This document shows positions 28,530 through 36,811 of a stretch of 64,000 bases of DNA, one piece after another (the first letter of the stretch is position 1; every line of letters starts with the position of its first letter). The notes under the pieces are model-generated. The model was not told where the DNA came from, ran no database searches, and worked only from the letters and a program-made list of their open reading frames with translations. Origin of the DNA: Shimia litoralis (GTDB lineage: Bacteria; Pseudomonadota; Alphaproteobacteria; Rhodobacterales; Rhodobacteraceae); NCBI RefSeq assembly GCF_005518135.1, contig NZ_SULI01000002.1:124001-188000 (forward strand). Reading direction: 5' to 3'. A program made the position numbers and the translations under genes.

Positions 28530-28979
28530 ATGAAGTCATTTAACTGGACCAGAATCTGCGCGGCAATAATCGTCGCGAGCGGGCTGGGCACCCCATCGTT
28601 GGCGGATGACGCTTATCGGCTTGATTGCAAGGGTGGCGGCAACATGGTGCTAGGGGCCGAATGGGTTGCTGCGATCGGTGATTTAAAGATCGAGATTCGA
28701 TATGACAGGGCTGCTCGGGGATCATCGCAAGCGCCGCTGACCCCTGGAACGTGTGCATGGGTTGACCGAGCCCTCCGAGAAGGTGAGCCTTTGGCGCTTT
28801 CTTTGGTCATCGAGGATGCCCACAAGGTGAATCTTGCCTGTTCGCAGATGCTCTGCGAGTTCAGATACGCCGATCCCAAAGTGGTCAAATTGATGTCGCT
28901 GGCACAATCTAATGCAACCTGGGGAATGTTAGTTCGCAACCGCGAAGGAACGATGCAAGTTATTGAGGTGATGTACTGA
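28530..28979 (+). CDS. Secreted four-cysteine protein of unknown function, copy 1
   Basis: A 149-residue protein that I do not recognise. An AGGAGG ribosome site fixes the start at 28530. Residues 1-25 form a signal peptide (probable cleavage near SLA-DD). The mature part has Cys33, Cys75, Cys104 and Cys109, with PGTCAWVDRALREGEP around Cys75 and LACSQMLCEF around the last pair. The next gene encodes a paralogue with the same cysteine pattern, and the two overlap by one base, so they are co-expressed. A periplasmic disulfide-bonded protein is likely. Confidence 0.75.
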   Translation: MKSFNWTRICAAIIVASGLGTPSLADDAYRLDCKGGGNMVLGAEWVAAIGDLKIEIRYDRAARGSSQAPLTPGTCAWVDRALREGEPLALSLVIEDAHKVNLACSQMLCEFRYADPKVVKLMSLAQSNATWGMLVRNREGTMQVIEVMY

Positions 28980-29461
28980 TGGAAACGCGAACACATATGA
29001 CATCAAAGTCACCCTCATTCCTTGCAACTGTTTTGGTCGGGGCTGTTTTTGCGATGGGTGCTATTTTTGGAGCGCCAGCAATGGCCGAAAATATGCAGAC
29101 ATACACTCTTGTATGCCGCGGTGGGCCGGACATGTTTGTCACAATCTATGGCGAAGAACGCGCCAGAGTAGAGGCCACCGTTGGGTTTCGCCCGGCCCCC
29201 GTTGGGGCAAACGAGCGTATTCCTGAGTCCGGAACATGCGCATGGCGAGATCGTGCGTTACGTGCCCACGAGCCGCGTCTCATTTTGATCCGTGACGCGT
29301 CACCGCGCTATTTTGCGATGACATGTCAACGAGGTGGTTGTGAACTTTTGTCAAATTCGCCGCGGGTCGAAAACTTGGTCAATAGATCGTTGCGTTCGAC
29401 GCTGTTTGAGATTCAGGTTTTTAACGACCAAGAAGGGCATCTCGTTATTCCAACGAACTAG
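28979..29461 (+). CDS. Secreted four-cysteine protein of unknown function, copy 2
   Basis: A 160-residue paralogue of the preceding protein. The signal peptide ends near residue 36 (PAMA-EN). Cys46, Cys87, Cys116 and Cys121 reproduce the spacing of copy 1 within one residue. Shared stretches are YTLVCRGG, SGTCAWRDRALRAHEP and a CxxxxC pair. The C-terminal segments also align (FEIQVFNDQEGHLVI against GMLVRNREGTMQVI). The ATG overlaps the upstream stop (TGATG), so translation is coupled. Function is unknown. Confidence 0.72.
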   Translation: METRTHMTSKSPSFLATVLVGAVFAMGAIFGAPAMAENMQTYTLVCRGGPDMFVTIYGEERARVEATVGFRPAPVGANERIPESGTCAWRDRALRAHEPRLILIRDASPRYFAMTCQRGGCELLSNSPRVENLVNRSLRSTLFEIQVFNDQEGHLVIPTN

Positions 29462-29522
29462 GTGTCGCGCATACTTGGGTATTGTGTGTACTTTTGACCA
29501 AACCGTTTTTGACGGCTCGCCC

Positions 29523-29552
29523 AAAGGCGCATCCATATCGGGTGCGCCTTTT
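29523..29552 (+). terminator. Terminator of the tandem secreted-protein genes
   Basis: A 12-bp stem AAAGGCGCATCC (29523-29534) with GGGTGCGCCTTT (29540-29551), one T-G wobble and a five-base loop. It ends in a T-run and lies 61 bases after the stop. Confidence 0.85.
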
Positions 29553-29739
29553 CCCGTTAATCGCAGAGAATGATCGTGTGTTTTCTAAGATTACCCGCAA
29601 AAGATGACATACATTGAGATAATTTTTGACCTTGGGGCCTCATTTCCTTGCGTCACCCTGCCTGCAGCGCATACGTTGCTTTAAGGTCCAAGATTTTGGT
29701 GCCTTTGATTTATTCTGCTCTGATTTCTGGATTCGCCTG

Positions 29740-30516
29740 ATGACCACTATTCCGTTCCGTGCCCTTTTTCTTATCACAAGCCTAAGCGTGCTTGCTGCGT
29801 GCTCTGGATCGCATCGCGTTGAGAAGGCCGCAGAGCAGGATGGGTATGGTGCTGTTGTGGACAATGACATCACAATCCCCGCTGTGGACCCGCAGTATTT
29901 GGACGTGCCCAACCGCCGTGAAGTTGTGTCGTACTTTGGCACCGAAGAGCCGGGCACGATTGTGGTCGATCCTTACGCAAAGTTTCTGTATTTCGTTGAG
30001 GAAGGTGGTCAGGCGACGCGCTATCCTGTTGCGGTCGGTCGCGAAGGACGCGGGTTCAAGGGCCAAGCAACCATTCGTCGTAAAGCCGAGTGGCCGGGCT
30101 GGACCCCGACCAAGAACATGCTGAGATCAGAACCCGAAGTCTATGGCCCGTTTGCCAAAGGTATCCCGGGTGGTGTGGCAAGCCCCTTGGGCGCGCGCGC
30201 GCTGTATCTGTATCGCGGCGGCAGAGACACTTATTACCGTATCCACGGGACCAATGACGTCGAATCCATCGGGAATGCCAATTCCGCAGGGTGTATTCGG
30301 ATGTTCAACCAAGACGTGATTGACCTTGCTGAACGCACACCGCTAGAGACACAGGTGTTTGTGCGAACCTACGACGAATCTGTGATGGCAGAGGGCGAAG
30401 AGATGGCCAATCGTGGTGTCGAGCTGCCGCCAAAAATCGTGGACCCAGAGGTGGTATATGCCGCGGTCGAAGCCGATAAAGAGCGTCGCAAAGCTCTCGA
30501 GGCTGCAACCGAGTAA
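29740..30516 (+). CDS. L,D-transpeptidase lipoprotein (YkuD domain)
   Basis: A 258-residue cell-wall enzyme from the ATG at 29740. That start exposes a lipoprotein signal with lipobox LAAC (Cys21). The YkuD domain spans about 72-205 with H169-G-T and the catalytic S-A-G-C185-I-R-M. It forms 3-3 cross-links or attaches proteins to peptidoglycan. A charged C-terminal tail follows the domain. Length and motifs are typical of alphaproteobacterial Ldt. The open frame extends upstream to 29626 but would bury the signal peptide. Confidence 0.9.
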   Translation: MTTIPFRALFLITSLSVLAACSGSHRVEKAAEQDGYGAVVDNDITIPAVDPQYLDVPNRREVVSYFGTEEPGTIVVDPYAKFLYFVEEGGQATRYPVAVGREGRGFKGQATIRRKAEWPGWTPTKNMLRSEPEVYGPFAKGIPGGVASPLGARALYLYRGGRDTYYRIHGTNDVESIGNANSAGCIRMFNQDVIDLAERTPLETQVFVRTYDESVMAEGEEMANRGVELPPKIVDPEVVYAAVEADKERRKALEAATE

Positions 30517-30522
30517 CGACCC

Positions 30523-31605
30523 TTAGCCCCTATTGAGTTCCGCAAGAATTTCATCGGTGTGCTGACCGCGCAAGCAGGGCGTGGCAGGTTTGGGCGTTTT
30601 CCCGTCAAAACGCGGGGCGGGCGCCGCCTGAAGCACGCCGTCAGGCGCATGCCAAACGCCGCGCGCCTGCATATGCGGCGCTTTGCTGGCTTCTTCGGGG
30701 GACAGAACCACCGCCACGCACGCGTCAGAGCCGTCAAACAGGTCAGCCCAATGCAGGCGATGTTGCGATATGAACATGTCTTCTAGGCGGGCCGTCAACT
30801 TGGTCCAAAGTGCTGCGTCGTGTTGTTTCTGGAATTCGGGGTCGTCACTGAGACCCAGTTTTTCAAGGAAGATTGCGTAAAACTGTGGCTCCAGACATTG
30901 TACGCTGACATAGCCGCCATCGGCACACACATAGCTGCGACTCCAATGTGGGCCGTCTAGCAAGCTTTGACCGCGATCCATGGACAACATGCCTGTCTGG
31001 CGAATGGCCATGAGCAATGTCATCATATGGGCTGATCCGTCGACAATGGCCGCGTCCACCACGGTGCCTTTGCCGGTGGCTTTGGCATTGAGAATTCCGG
31101 ACAGGATACCCACAACCAGATACAGGGCGCCGCCTCCGATATCTCCGACCAATGTGGCGGGGGTGATGGGGGGCGAGCCCGGTTCCGACGCATAATGCAG
31201 CGCGCCGGATGTGGCGATATAGTTTAGGTCATGCCCGGCCGTTTCAGCGCGCGGGCCGGTTTGCCCCCAGCCCGTCATGCGGCCAAAGACCAGCGCCGGA
31301 TTGTCCACATGACATGCTTCGGGGCCAAGGCCCAGACGTTCCATCACGCCGGGGCGAAACCCTTCGATCAAGGCATCGGCGCTGGCGATCAGCTGCTTGG
31401 CTGTGGCGATGTCATTCGCATCCTTTAGGTCAAGTGCAATCGACCGTTTCCCGCGATCCAGAACACTGCCATCAGAGGTGACCTGACCGCCTTTGCCTTT
31501 GCGATGAATGGTGATGACATCCGCGCCCAGATCCGCCAGCAACATGGCTGCAAACGGGCCCGGCCCAAGACCTTCGATTTCAATGACGCGAATGCCGTTC
31601 AACAT
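30523..31605 (-). CDS. Alpha-methylacyl-CoA racemase (CoA-transferase family III)
   Basis: A 360-residue family III protein. Racemase rather than transferase activity is supported by GHDLNY with His125 and VGDIGGG with Asp155. These correspond to the catalytic His and Asp of mycobacterial MCR, and GALH follows. It would interconvert 2R- and 2S-methylacyl-CoA thioesters so that beta-oxidation can continue. It is the last gene of a six-gene minus-strand operon with an acyl-CoA dehydrogenase, two hydratases, an SDR and an SCP-X-like thiolase. Confidence 0.88.
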   Translation of the reverse strand: MLNGIRVIEIEGLGPGPFAAMLLADLGADVITIHRKGKGGQVTSDGSVLDRGKRSIALDLKDANDIATAKQLIASADALIEGFRPGVMERLGLGPEACHVDNPALVFGRMTGWGQTGPRAETAGHDLNYIATSGALHYASEPGSPPITPATLVGDIGGGALYLVVGILSGILNAKATGKGTVVDAAIVDGSAHMMTLLMAIRQTGMLSMDRGQSLLDGPHWSRSYVCADGGYVSVQCLEPQFYAIFLEKLGLSDDPEFQKQHDAALWTKLTARLEDMFISQHRLHWADLFDGSDACVAVVLSPEEASKAPHMQARGVWHAPDGVLQAAPAPRFDGKTPKPATPCLRGQHTDEILAELNRG

Positions 31606-31619
31606 GTGGATGTCCTTTA

Positions 31620-32444
31620 TTAAAGCTGCCAGCCGCCGCCGACGACCATGACCTGCCCCGAGACATAGTTGGATTCGGGGACGCAGAACAGATAGACGCC
31701 GCCTGCGGCCTCTTCGGCTGTGCCGGGGCGGCCCATCGGAACCATCTGGGCGAACCCGCCAGCCACTTTGGATGGAATGCCGATCGACACCTCGTTACCG
31801 TCCACATTGATGGTTTTCTTCTCATCCGTGGCTTCGGTCAGGCGGGTTTCGATATAACCAAAAGCTACACAGTTCACACCGACCTTGTAGCGGCCCCATT
31901 CCTTGGACAAGGTTTTGGTCAGGCCAATCACGCCCGCCTTGGCAGAGGAATAGTTGGCTTGGCCGACGTTGCCGCCCGTACCTGCGACAGAAGAAATATT
32001 GACCACCTTGCGAAATACCTCGCGGCCTTCTTCGGCCTCTTGTTTGGCGGCCCCTTTGATAAAGCCGCTGGCTGCGCGCAAAATCCGGAACGGTGCCTTG
32101 AGGTGCACGTCCATCATGGCGTCAAACTGTTGGTCTGTCATGTGCCCGATCAGGCTGTCCCAAGTATAGCCAGCGTTGTTGACGATAATGTCCACACCGC
32201 CAAAGGTTTCGATTCCTGTGCCAATGAAGCGTTCCGCAAAACCATCTTCGGTGACGCTTCCTGGTACGGCGACGGCATCGACGCCCATTGCCTTGATTTC
32301 ATTTACCACATCAACCGCCGGATCAACCTCAAGGTCGTTCACAACGATGTTGGCCCCTTCCGAGGCCAGCTTTAGCGCGACCGCGCGACCAATCCCGTTG
32401 CCTGCACCTGTGACATAGGCGGTTTTGCCTTCAAGTTTGCTCAT
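31620..32444 (-). CDS. SDR dehydrogenase, probable 3-hydroxyacyl-CoA dehydrogenase
   Basis: A 274-residue short-chain dehydrogenase with complete catalytic elements: TGAGNGIG (12-19), NNAG, NISS and YSSAK. An insertion before the catalytic Ser (FIKGAAKQEAEEGREVF) lengthens the middle section. The N terminus SKLEGKTAYVTGAG is ordinary. In its operon the enzyme would oxidise 3-hydroxyacyl-CoA made by the neighbouring hydratases. The role is inferred from context; the fold is certain. Confidence 0.85.
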   Translation of the reverse strand: MSKLEGKTAYVTGAGNGIGRAVALKLASEGANIVVNDLEVDPAVDVVNEIKAMGVDAVAVPGSVTEDGFAERFIGTGIETFGGVDIIVNNAGYTWDSLIGHMTDQQFDAMMDVHLKAPFRILRAASGFIKGAAKQEAEEGREVFRKVVNISSVAGTGGNVGQANYSSAKAGVIGLTKTLSKEWGRYKVGVNCVAFGYIETRLTEATDEKKTINVDGNEVSIGIPSKVAGGFAQMVPMGRPGTAEEAAGGVYLFCVPESNYVSGQVMVVGGGWQL

Positions 32445-32459
32445 CTTTTCAACCTTTCC

Positions 32460-33608
32460 CTAGTCCTGATCCAGCCCGCGGGCGATCAGTTCCTTCATAA
32501 TTTCATTGGTCCCGCCATAGATTTTCTGGACACGGGCATCGGCATACAATTCTGAGATCAGATATTCGTTCATGTAGCCGTAACCGCCATGCAGCTGCAG
32601 GCATTCATCGACGATGTCGCACTGCATCTGGCTGCCCCACCACTTGGCCATCGCGGCCTTTTCCGGGGTCAGTTGTCCCATTTCAAGTTCGGCCAGACAT
32701 TGGTCCAGAAACGCAGCCAAAAGTTCGATCTTGGTGGCGGCTTCTGCCAGTTGAAAGCGGGTGTTTTGAAAATCCATCACGCGCTGGCCAAAGGCCTTGC
32801 GTTCTTTCACATATTCGAGCGTGACACGCAGCGCACATTGAGCATTTCCCAGTGCTCCAAACCCAAGGATCAGACGTTCCCAAGGCAGTTGTTTCATCAA
32901 TTGATAAAACCCCTGACCTTCGTCCTTACCCAACAGATGGGTCTGCGGCACGCGCACGTCTTCAAAGAACAACTCGGCTGTATCGTTGCGTTTCATACCC
33001 AGCTTGTCGAGCTTGCGACCAACCTTGAAACCATCCAGATCTTTGGTTTCCAACACGATCAACGAGACCCCTTTGGAGCGCGATGTCGGGTCTGTTTTGG
33101 CCACGAGGATAATCAAATCCGCGCTGCCGCCATTGGTGATGAACGTCTTGGAACCATTGATCAGATATTCATTACCGTCTTTCACGGCAGTGGTCTTTAC
33201 AGCTTGCAAATCTGACCCAGTGCCGGGTTCGGTCATGGCGATTGCGGCCACCATGTCGCCGCTGGCCAGCTGTGGCAGCCATTTTGCCTTTTGCTGTTCG
33301 GTGCCAAAGGCGGTGATGTAGTGGGTAGAGATATTGTGGACCGAAAAGCCCCATCCGCTGTCGCCGATTTTGGCCTGTTCCAAATAGGTTACGGCGTCAA
33401 AGTGGCGCGATAATCCCAACCCGCCGAATTCTTCTGGGATGGTCGCACCCAGAATGCCGATCTCGCCAGCTTTGGTCCAAAATTCTTTTGGCACCAAGCC
33501 ATCGGTTTTCCACTGGTCGCGGTTGGGTTGGAATTCGTCCTCGAGAAAACGACGGACAGAGTCGCCATAGGCAGTGTGTTCTTCATTCATCCAAAGATGG
33601 TTGGGCAT
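32460..33608 (-). CDS. Acyl-CoA dehydrogenase
   Basis: A 382-residue FAD enzyme introducing the 2,3 double bond in acyl-CoA. The flavin-contact signature AIAMTEPGTGSDLQAVKTTA and substrate-side region GSKTFITNGG are present. The probable catalytic Glu lies in LHGGYGYMNEYLISELY near the C terminus, followed by the KIYGGTNEIMKELIAR signature. The position in the operon suggests the first oxidative step on a branched acyl-CoA. Chain specificity cannot be read from sequence alone. Confidence 0.93.
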   Translation of the reverse strand: MPNHLWMNEEHTAYGDSVRRFLEDEFQPNRDQWKTDGLVPKEFWTKAGEIGILGATIPEEFGGLGLSRHFDAVTYLEQAKIGDSGWGFSVHNISTHYITAFGTEQQKAKWLPQLASGDMVAAIAMTEPGTGSDLQAVKTTAVKDGNEYLINGSKTFITNGGSADLIILVAKTDPTSRSKGVSLIVLETKDLDGFKVGRKLDKLGMKRNDTAELFFEDVRVPQTHLLGKDEGQGFYQLMKQLPWERLILGFGALGNAQCALRVTLEYVKERKAFGQRVMDFQNTRFQLAEAATKIELLAAFLDQCLAELEMGQLTPEKAAMAKWWGSQMQCDIVDECLQLHGGYGYMNEYLISELYADARVQKIYGGTNEIMKELIARGLDQD

Positions 33609-33626
33609 ATCTGTATTCCTTAGGGC

Positions 33627-34043
33627 TTAGGCGGCGCTGATCAGCGCTTCGCCACGCAGGGTTTGGGTTCCGTCGTCGATGGTGGCCGTCAGTGCGATGC
33701 GCAGCATAGGCGCGCCGTCCTTTTCGAACCGTTCGACCACGCGGCCGGTACATGTGACAGTGGCCCCAACAGGGGTAAGAGCGGTAAAGCGGCTGGACAG
33801 CCCACGCAAACGGTCGGTGCCTGCCCAGTTGGTGGCCACGCGCCCCAATTGCGCCATGGACAACATGCCATGGGCAAAAACGTCTTGCAGGCCCGCCTGT
33901 TTGGCGAAGTCCAGATCGATGTGGATCGGGTTGTGATCGCCAGAGGCCCCCGCATACAGCGCCAGTGTGGTGCGTGTGATCGGGCCAAATGTGACGCTGG
34001 GCAGAGTATCGCCCGCGGTTGCGGTGTGTGGTGTGATGGTCAT
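33627..34043 (-). CDS. MaoC-type enoyl-CoA hydratase 2
   Basis: A 138-residue hot-dog protein. It carries a complete R-specific hydratase 2 motif YAGASGDHNPIHIDLDFA (about 30-47) with catalytic Asp and His, followed by AHGMLSMA. It would hydrate trans-2-enoyl-CoA. The neighbouring 155-residue protein is a MaoC N-terminal type subunit, so the two probably form a heteromer like other split hydratases. Confidence 0.88.
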   Translation of the reverse strand: MTITPHTATAGDTLPSVTFGPITRTTLALYAGASGDHNPIHIDLDFAKQAGLQDVFAHGMLSMAQLGRVATNWAGTDRLRGLSSRFTALTPVGATVTCTGRVVERFEKDGAPMLRIALTATIDDGTQTLRGEALISAA

Positions 34044-34053
34044 GGTGTTCCCC

Positions 34054-34521
34054 TCAGCCCAGACGATGGATCAGATCGCGGCGCGCCACGGTCAATGTGC
34101 CACGCCCGGGATGGCGAATTTCCATCTCGAGATGGGCAATTTCCAGCTTGCCGCCTTTGGCGTCGCTGAACCCTTTGACGCGGCTGATGACCTGCACGGT
34201 GTCGCCTGCAAAAATGGGCCCGTGATAGTCGTAATTTTCATTGCCGTGCAGCAGATACCGCATGTCCGCCTTGATCACCTCGAGCAGGGCGGGCATGCTT
34301 TTGCGCTCGCTTTCTTTGGCAGCGGCCATGTCGATCACAACTGGATAGGTCACAGGGGCCATCACGTCTGGATGGCCAGCGGCGCGGGCGGCCTCGGCGT
34401 CCGAATGGATCGGGTTGGTTTCGCCGATGGTCTCGGCAAAGAAGGCAACGGCTCCGCGTTCCACAATGACGTCGATAGGCGGGGATTCATGCCCCGCGCT
34501 GGAGCGATCAAAAATACCCAT
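34054..34521 (-). CDS. MaoC N-terminal-type (FAS1-like) dehydratase subunit
   Basis: A 155-residue hot-dog protein of the MaoC_dehydrat_N type. The segment FFAETIGETNPIHSDAEAA aligns with the hydratase motif, but the catalytic Asp is replaced by Glu, as in non-catalytic partner subunits. A second conserved part is FAGDTVQVISRVKGF. It sits between the active MaoC gene and the thiolase gene (3 bases from the latter). It most likely completes a heterodimeric hydratase. Confidence 0.83.
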   Translation of the reverse strand: MGIFDRSSAGHESPPIDVIVERGAVAFFAETIGETNPIHSDAEAARAAGHPDVMAPVTYPVVIDMAAAKESERKSMPALLEVIKADMRYLLHGNENYDYHGPIFAGDTVQVISRVKGFSDAKGGKLEIAHLEMEIRHPGRGTLTVARRDLIHRLG

Positions 34522-34524
34522 GGA

Positions 34525-35712
34525 TCAGGCCGCCTGATACAGGGTTACGACGCATGCGCCACCCAGACCCAAATTGTGTTGGAGCGCGGTTTTGGCGCCG
34601 TCGACCTGACGGGCGTCTGCGGTACCGCGCAACTGATGGGTCAATTCGTAACATTGCGCCAGACCTGTCGCGCCCAATGGGTGGCCTTTGGACAGCAACC
34701 CACCCGACGGGTTGGTCACATATTTGCCGCCATAGGTGTTGTCTCCATCGGCAATAAACTGTTGCGCGCCGCCTTCGGGGCAAAGGCCCAGACCTTCGTA
34801 GGTGATCAATTCGTTATGGGCGAAACAATCGTGTAGTTCGACCACATCCACGTCATTGATGTCGATGCCGGATTGATCTTGCACCTGCTTGGCGGCTTGT
34901 GCGGTCATGTCATAGCCGACCAGCTGCATCATGTCGTGGGCTTCAAACGTGCTGGCATAGTCGGTGGTCATCGCCTGCGCCTTGATCGACACGGTGGTGG
35001 GGATGTTGTGTTTTTTGGCGAACGCTTCGCTGCACAGGATTGCTGCGGCACCGCCACATGTTGGCGGGCAGGCCATCAAGCGGGTCATCACGCCGTCCCA
35101 CATCATGGGGGCTTCCATGACCTGCTGTTCGCTCACCTCTTTGTTGAATAGCGCCAGCGGGTTGTTTACCGCGTGGCGGCTTGCCTTGGCGCGAATCTTG
35201 GCAAAGTCATTCAGCGTGGTGCCGAATTTTTCCATATGCGATTTGCCTGCGCCGCCAAAGTACCGCAACGCCAAAGGGATTTGACCATTGCCGACAAGAT
35301 CATCTGTTTCTTTGTCAAAGTCATCAAATGGCGTCGGGCGGTCGGTGAAGTGACTGGTCAGTGCGCCGGGTTGCATCTGCTCGAAACCCACGGCGAGGAC
35401 ACAGTCCGCAACACCATGTTCAATCGCCTGACGGGCCAGAAACAGCGCGGTGGAACCGGTGGAGCAATTGTTGTTCACATTTACCACCGGAATGCCGGTC
35501 ATGCCCACATGATACAGAGCCTTTTGCCCACAGGTTGAATCGCCGTACACATAGCCTGCATAAGCCTGCTGGACATCGTCGTAAGACAGGCCCGCGTCGG
35601 TCAGCGCGCCACGGATCGCGTCCGCACCCATTTTGTCATAGCTGTCTGACGCACCGGGTTTGGCAAATTTAATCATGCCGACGCCGGCAACAATCACAGA
35701 AGATGTGGTCAT
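34525..35712 (-). CDS. SCP-X-like thiolase (lipid-transfer acetyl-CoA acyltransferase)
   Basis: A 395-residue thiolase. The nucleophile is in VNNNCSTGSTALFLARQ. The conserved His region reads ELHDCFAHNELITYEGLGLCPEGG, and the C-terminal part has SKGHPLGATGLAQCYELTHQLRG. These resemble the thiolase half of eukaryotic sterol carrier protein X more than classic FadA. It would release propionyl- or acetyl-CoA from 3-ketoacyl-CoA. It is the first gene of the minus-strand operon and is divergent from the LysR gene 100 bases away. Confidence 0.88.
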   Translation of the reverse strand: MTTSSVIVAGVGMIKFAKPGASDSYDKMGADAIRGALTDAGLSYDDVQQAYAGYVYGDSTCGQKALYHVGMTGIPVVNVNNNCSTGSTALFLARQAIEHGVADCVLAVGFEQMQPGALTSHFTDRPTPFDDFDKETDDLVGNGQIPLALRYFGGAGKSHMEKFGTTLNDFAKIRAKASRHAVNNPLALFNKEVSEQQVMEAPMMWDGVMTRLMACPPTCGGAAAILCSEAFAKKHNIPTTVSIKAQAMTTDYASTFEAHDMMQLVGYDMTAQAAKQVQDQSGIDINDVDVVELHDCFAHNELITYEGLGLCPEGGAQQFIADGDNTYGGKYVTNPSGGLLSKGHPLGATGLAQCYELTHQLRGTADARQVDGAKTALQHNLGLGGACVVTLYQAA

Positions 35713-35811
35713 TTGTCTCTCCGTTCAATCTGGTTTGAGCAGAGTATGGGATTGACTGCAGGCATAAATCAAATTCAATATTCTCTCGTGGTATTCCAAA
35801 GGAGAATGGGT

Positions 35812-36735
35812 GTGAACCTGACCAAGCTTCGATATCTGGTGACTGTTGATCGGGCTGGGGCAATCTCTGCCGCAGCCAAGGTTTTGCACATCACACAGTC
35901 GGCTGTGACCAAGGCGGTGGCTGACGTAGAAGCAGATTTAGGATTTGCGGTGTTTGATCGGCGTGCGCGCGGTGTTGTGGCCACAGCCGCAGGGCGCGAA
36001 TTTATCGACCGTGCCGCGCGAATCTTATCGGATATGAACCAATTGGTCTCTGATACCAAAAGCAGCCGGGACACGCGTGACCGGGTGCTGCGTATCGGGG
36101 TGGCGCCGCCGTCCTTGGAAGGCTTGATGAACCGGTCGATCCGACATCTTATTCTGTCACATCCCGAGGTGCGTGTGCAATTGCGTGGCACCCCGTTTGA
36201 AACCGGCGTTCAGCTCTTGCGCCAAGGGGATCTGGATACGCTTGTCACGCCCAGTAAACCCCTGAGCACCGCAGGCGATTTTGTCGTCGAACCCTTGCCG
36301 CCGTTGCGGTCGCTGATGTTCGCTAGAAAAGGCCATCCGCTTGCTGGCCGGCGATTGAAAGCCGGGGACGTCGCAAAATACCCTATCATTTCGCCGGATT
36401 TGTCTGGCCCAGTCGTGGAGCCATTGATGGAGGTCCTAAGCTTTTTGGACAGCGACCCTCAACGAAATCTGCATATTCTCGAGAACTTTGCGATGGCGTC
36501 GGGAATCATCGAACGATCTGATGCGGTTGGCGTGGTGGGGCACACCTATGTTCAAAGCCAGTCATTTCGCACCCGTTTCGAGGTATTGGACTATGATATG
36601 GGCGACCCGCTGCCAATGGTTCTGGCCTATCGGTCCGAATGGCAACCGTCTCGGGCGATGACATGGTTGCGGGCAGCTCTCAGGGCTCATCCACCGACGT
36701 CTCTGAGCGGGCAAAGCTCGTCTCATGCTGGTTAG
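35812..36735 (+). CDS. LysR-family transcriptional regulator
   Basis: A 307-residue regulator. The N-terminal winged helix is typical (LTKLRYLVTVDRAGAISAAA, then ITQSAVTKAVADVEADLG, up to about residue 65). An effector-binding domain follows. The GTG at 35812 is chosen because GGAG at 35801-35804 then sits 7 bases upstream; the ATG at 35806 would leave only one base. It is divergent from the acyl-CoA operon, so it probably controls those genes in response to a pathway CoA ester. That is inference from position. Confidence 0.88.
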   Translation: MNLTKLRYLVTVDRAGAISAAAKVLHITQSAVTKAVADVEADLGFAVFDRRARGVVATAAGREFIDRAARILSDMNQLVSDTKSSRDTRDRVLRIGVAPPSLEGLMNRSIRHLILSHPEVRVQLRGTPFETGVQLLRQGDLDTLVTPSKPLSTAGDFVVEPLPPLRSLMFARKGHPLAGRRLKAGDVAKYPIISPDLSGPVVEPLMEVLSFLDSDPQRNLHILENFAMASGIIERSDAVGVVGHTYVQSQSFRTRFEVLDYDMGDPLPMVLAYRSEWQPSRAMTWLRAALRAHPPTSLSGQSSSHAG

Positions 36736-36811
36736 AGCGCACGGTATTGTTTGTGGACTGAGGGATGAAATTGATAGATGCTTGCCCCAGCCAAAATGTG
36801 GAGGAACAACG

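Noticed and set aside
33967-34836. 289-codon plus-strand ORF across the MaoC and thiolase genes
   Set aside because: Lies opposite three well-supported genes that keep full catalytic motifs; no ribosome site or recognisable domain.
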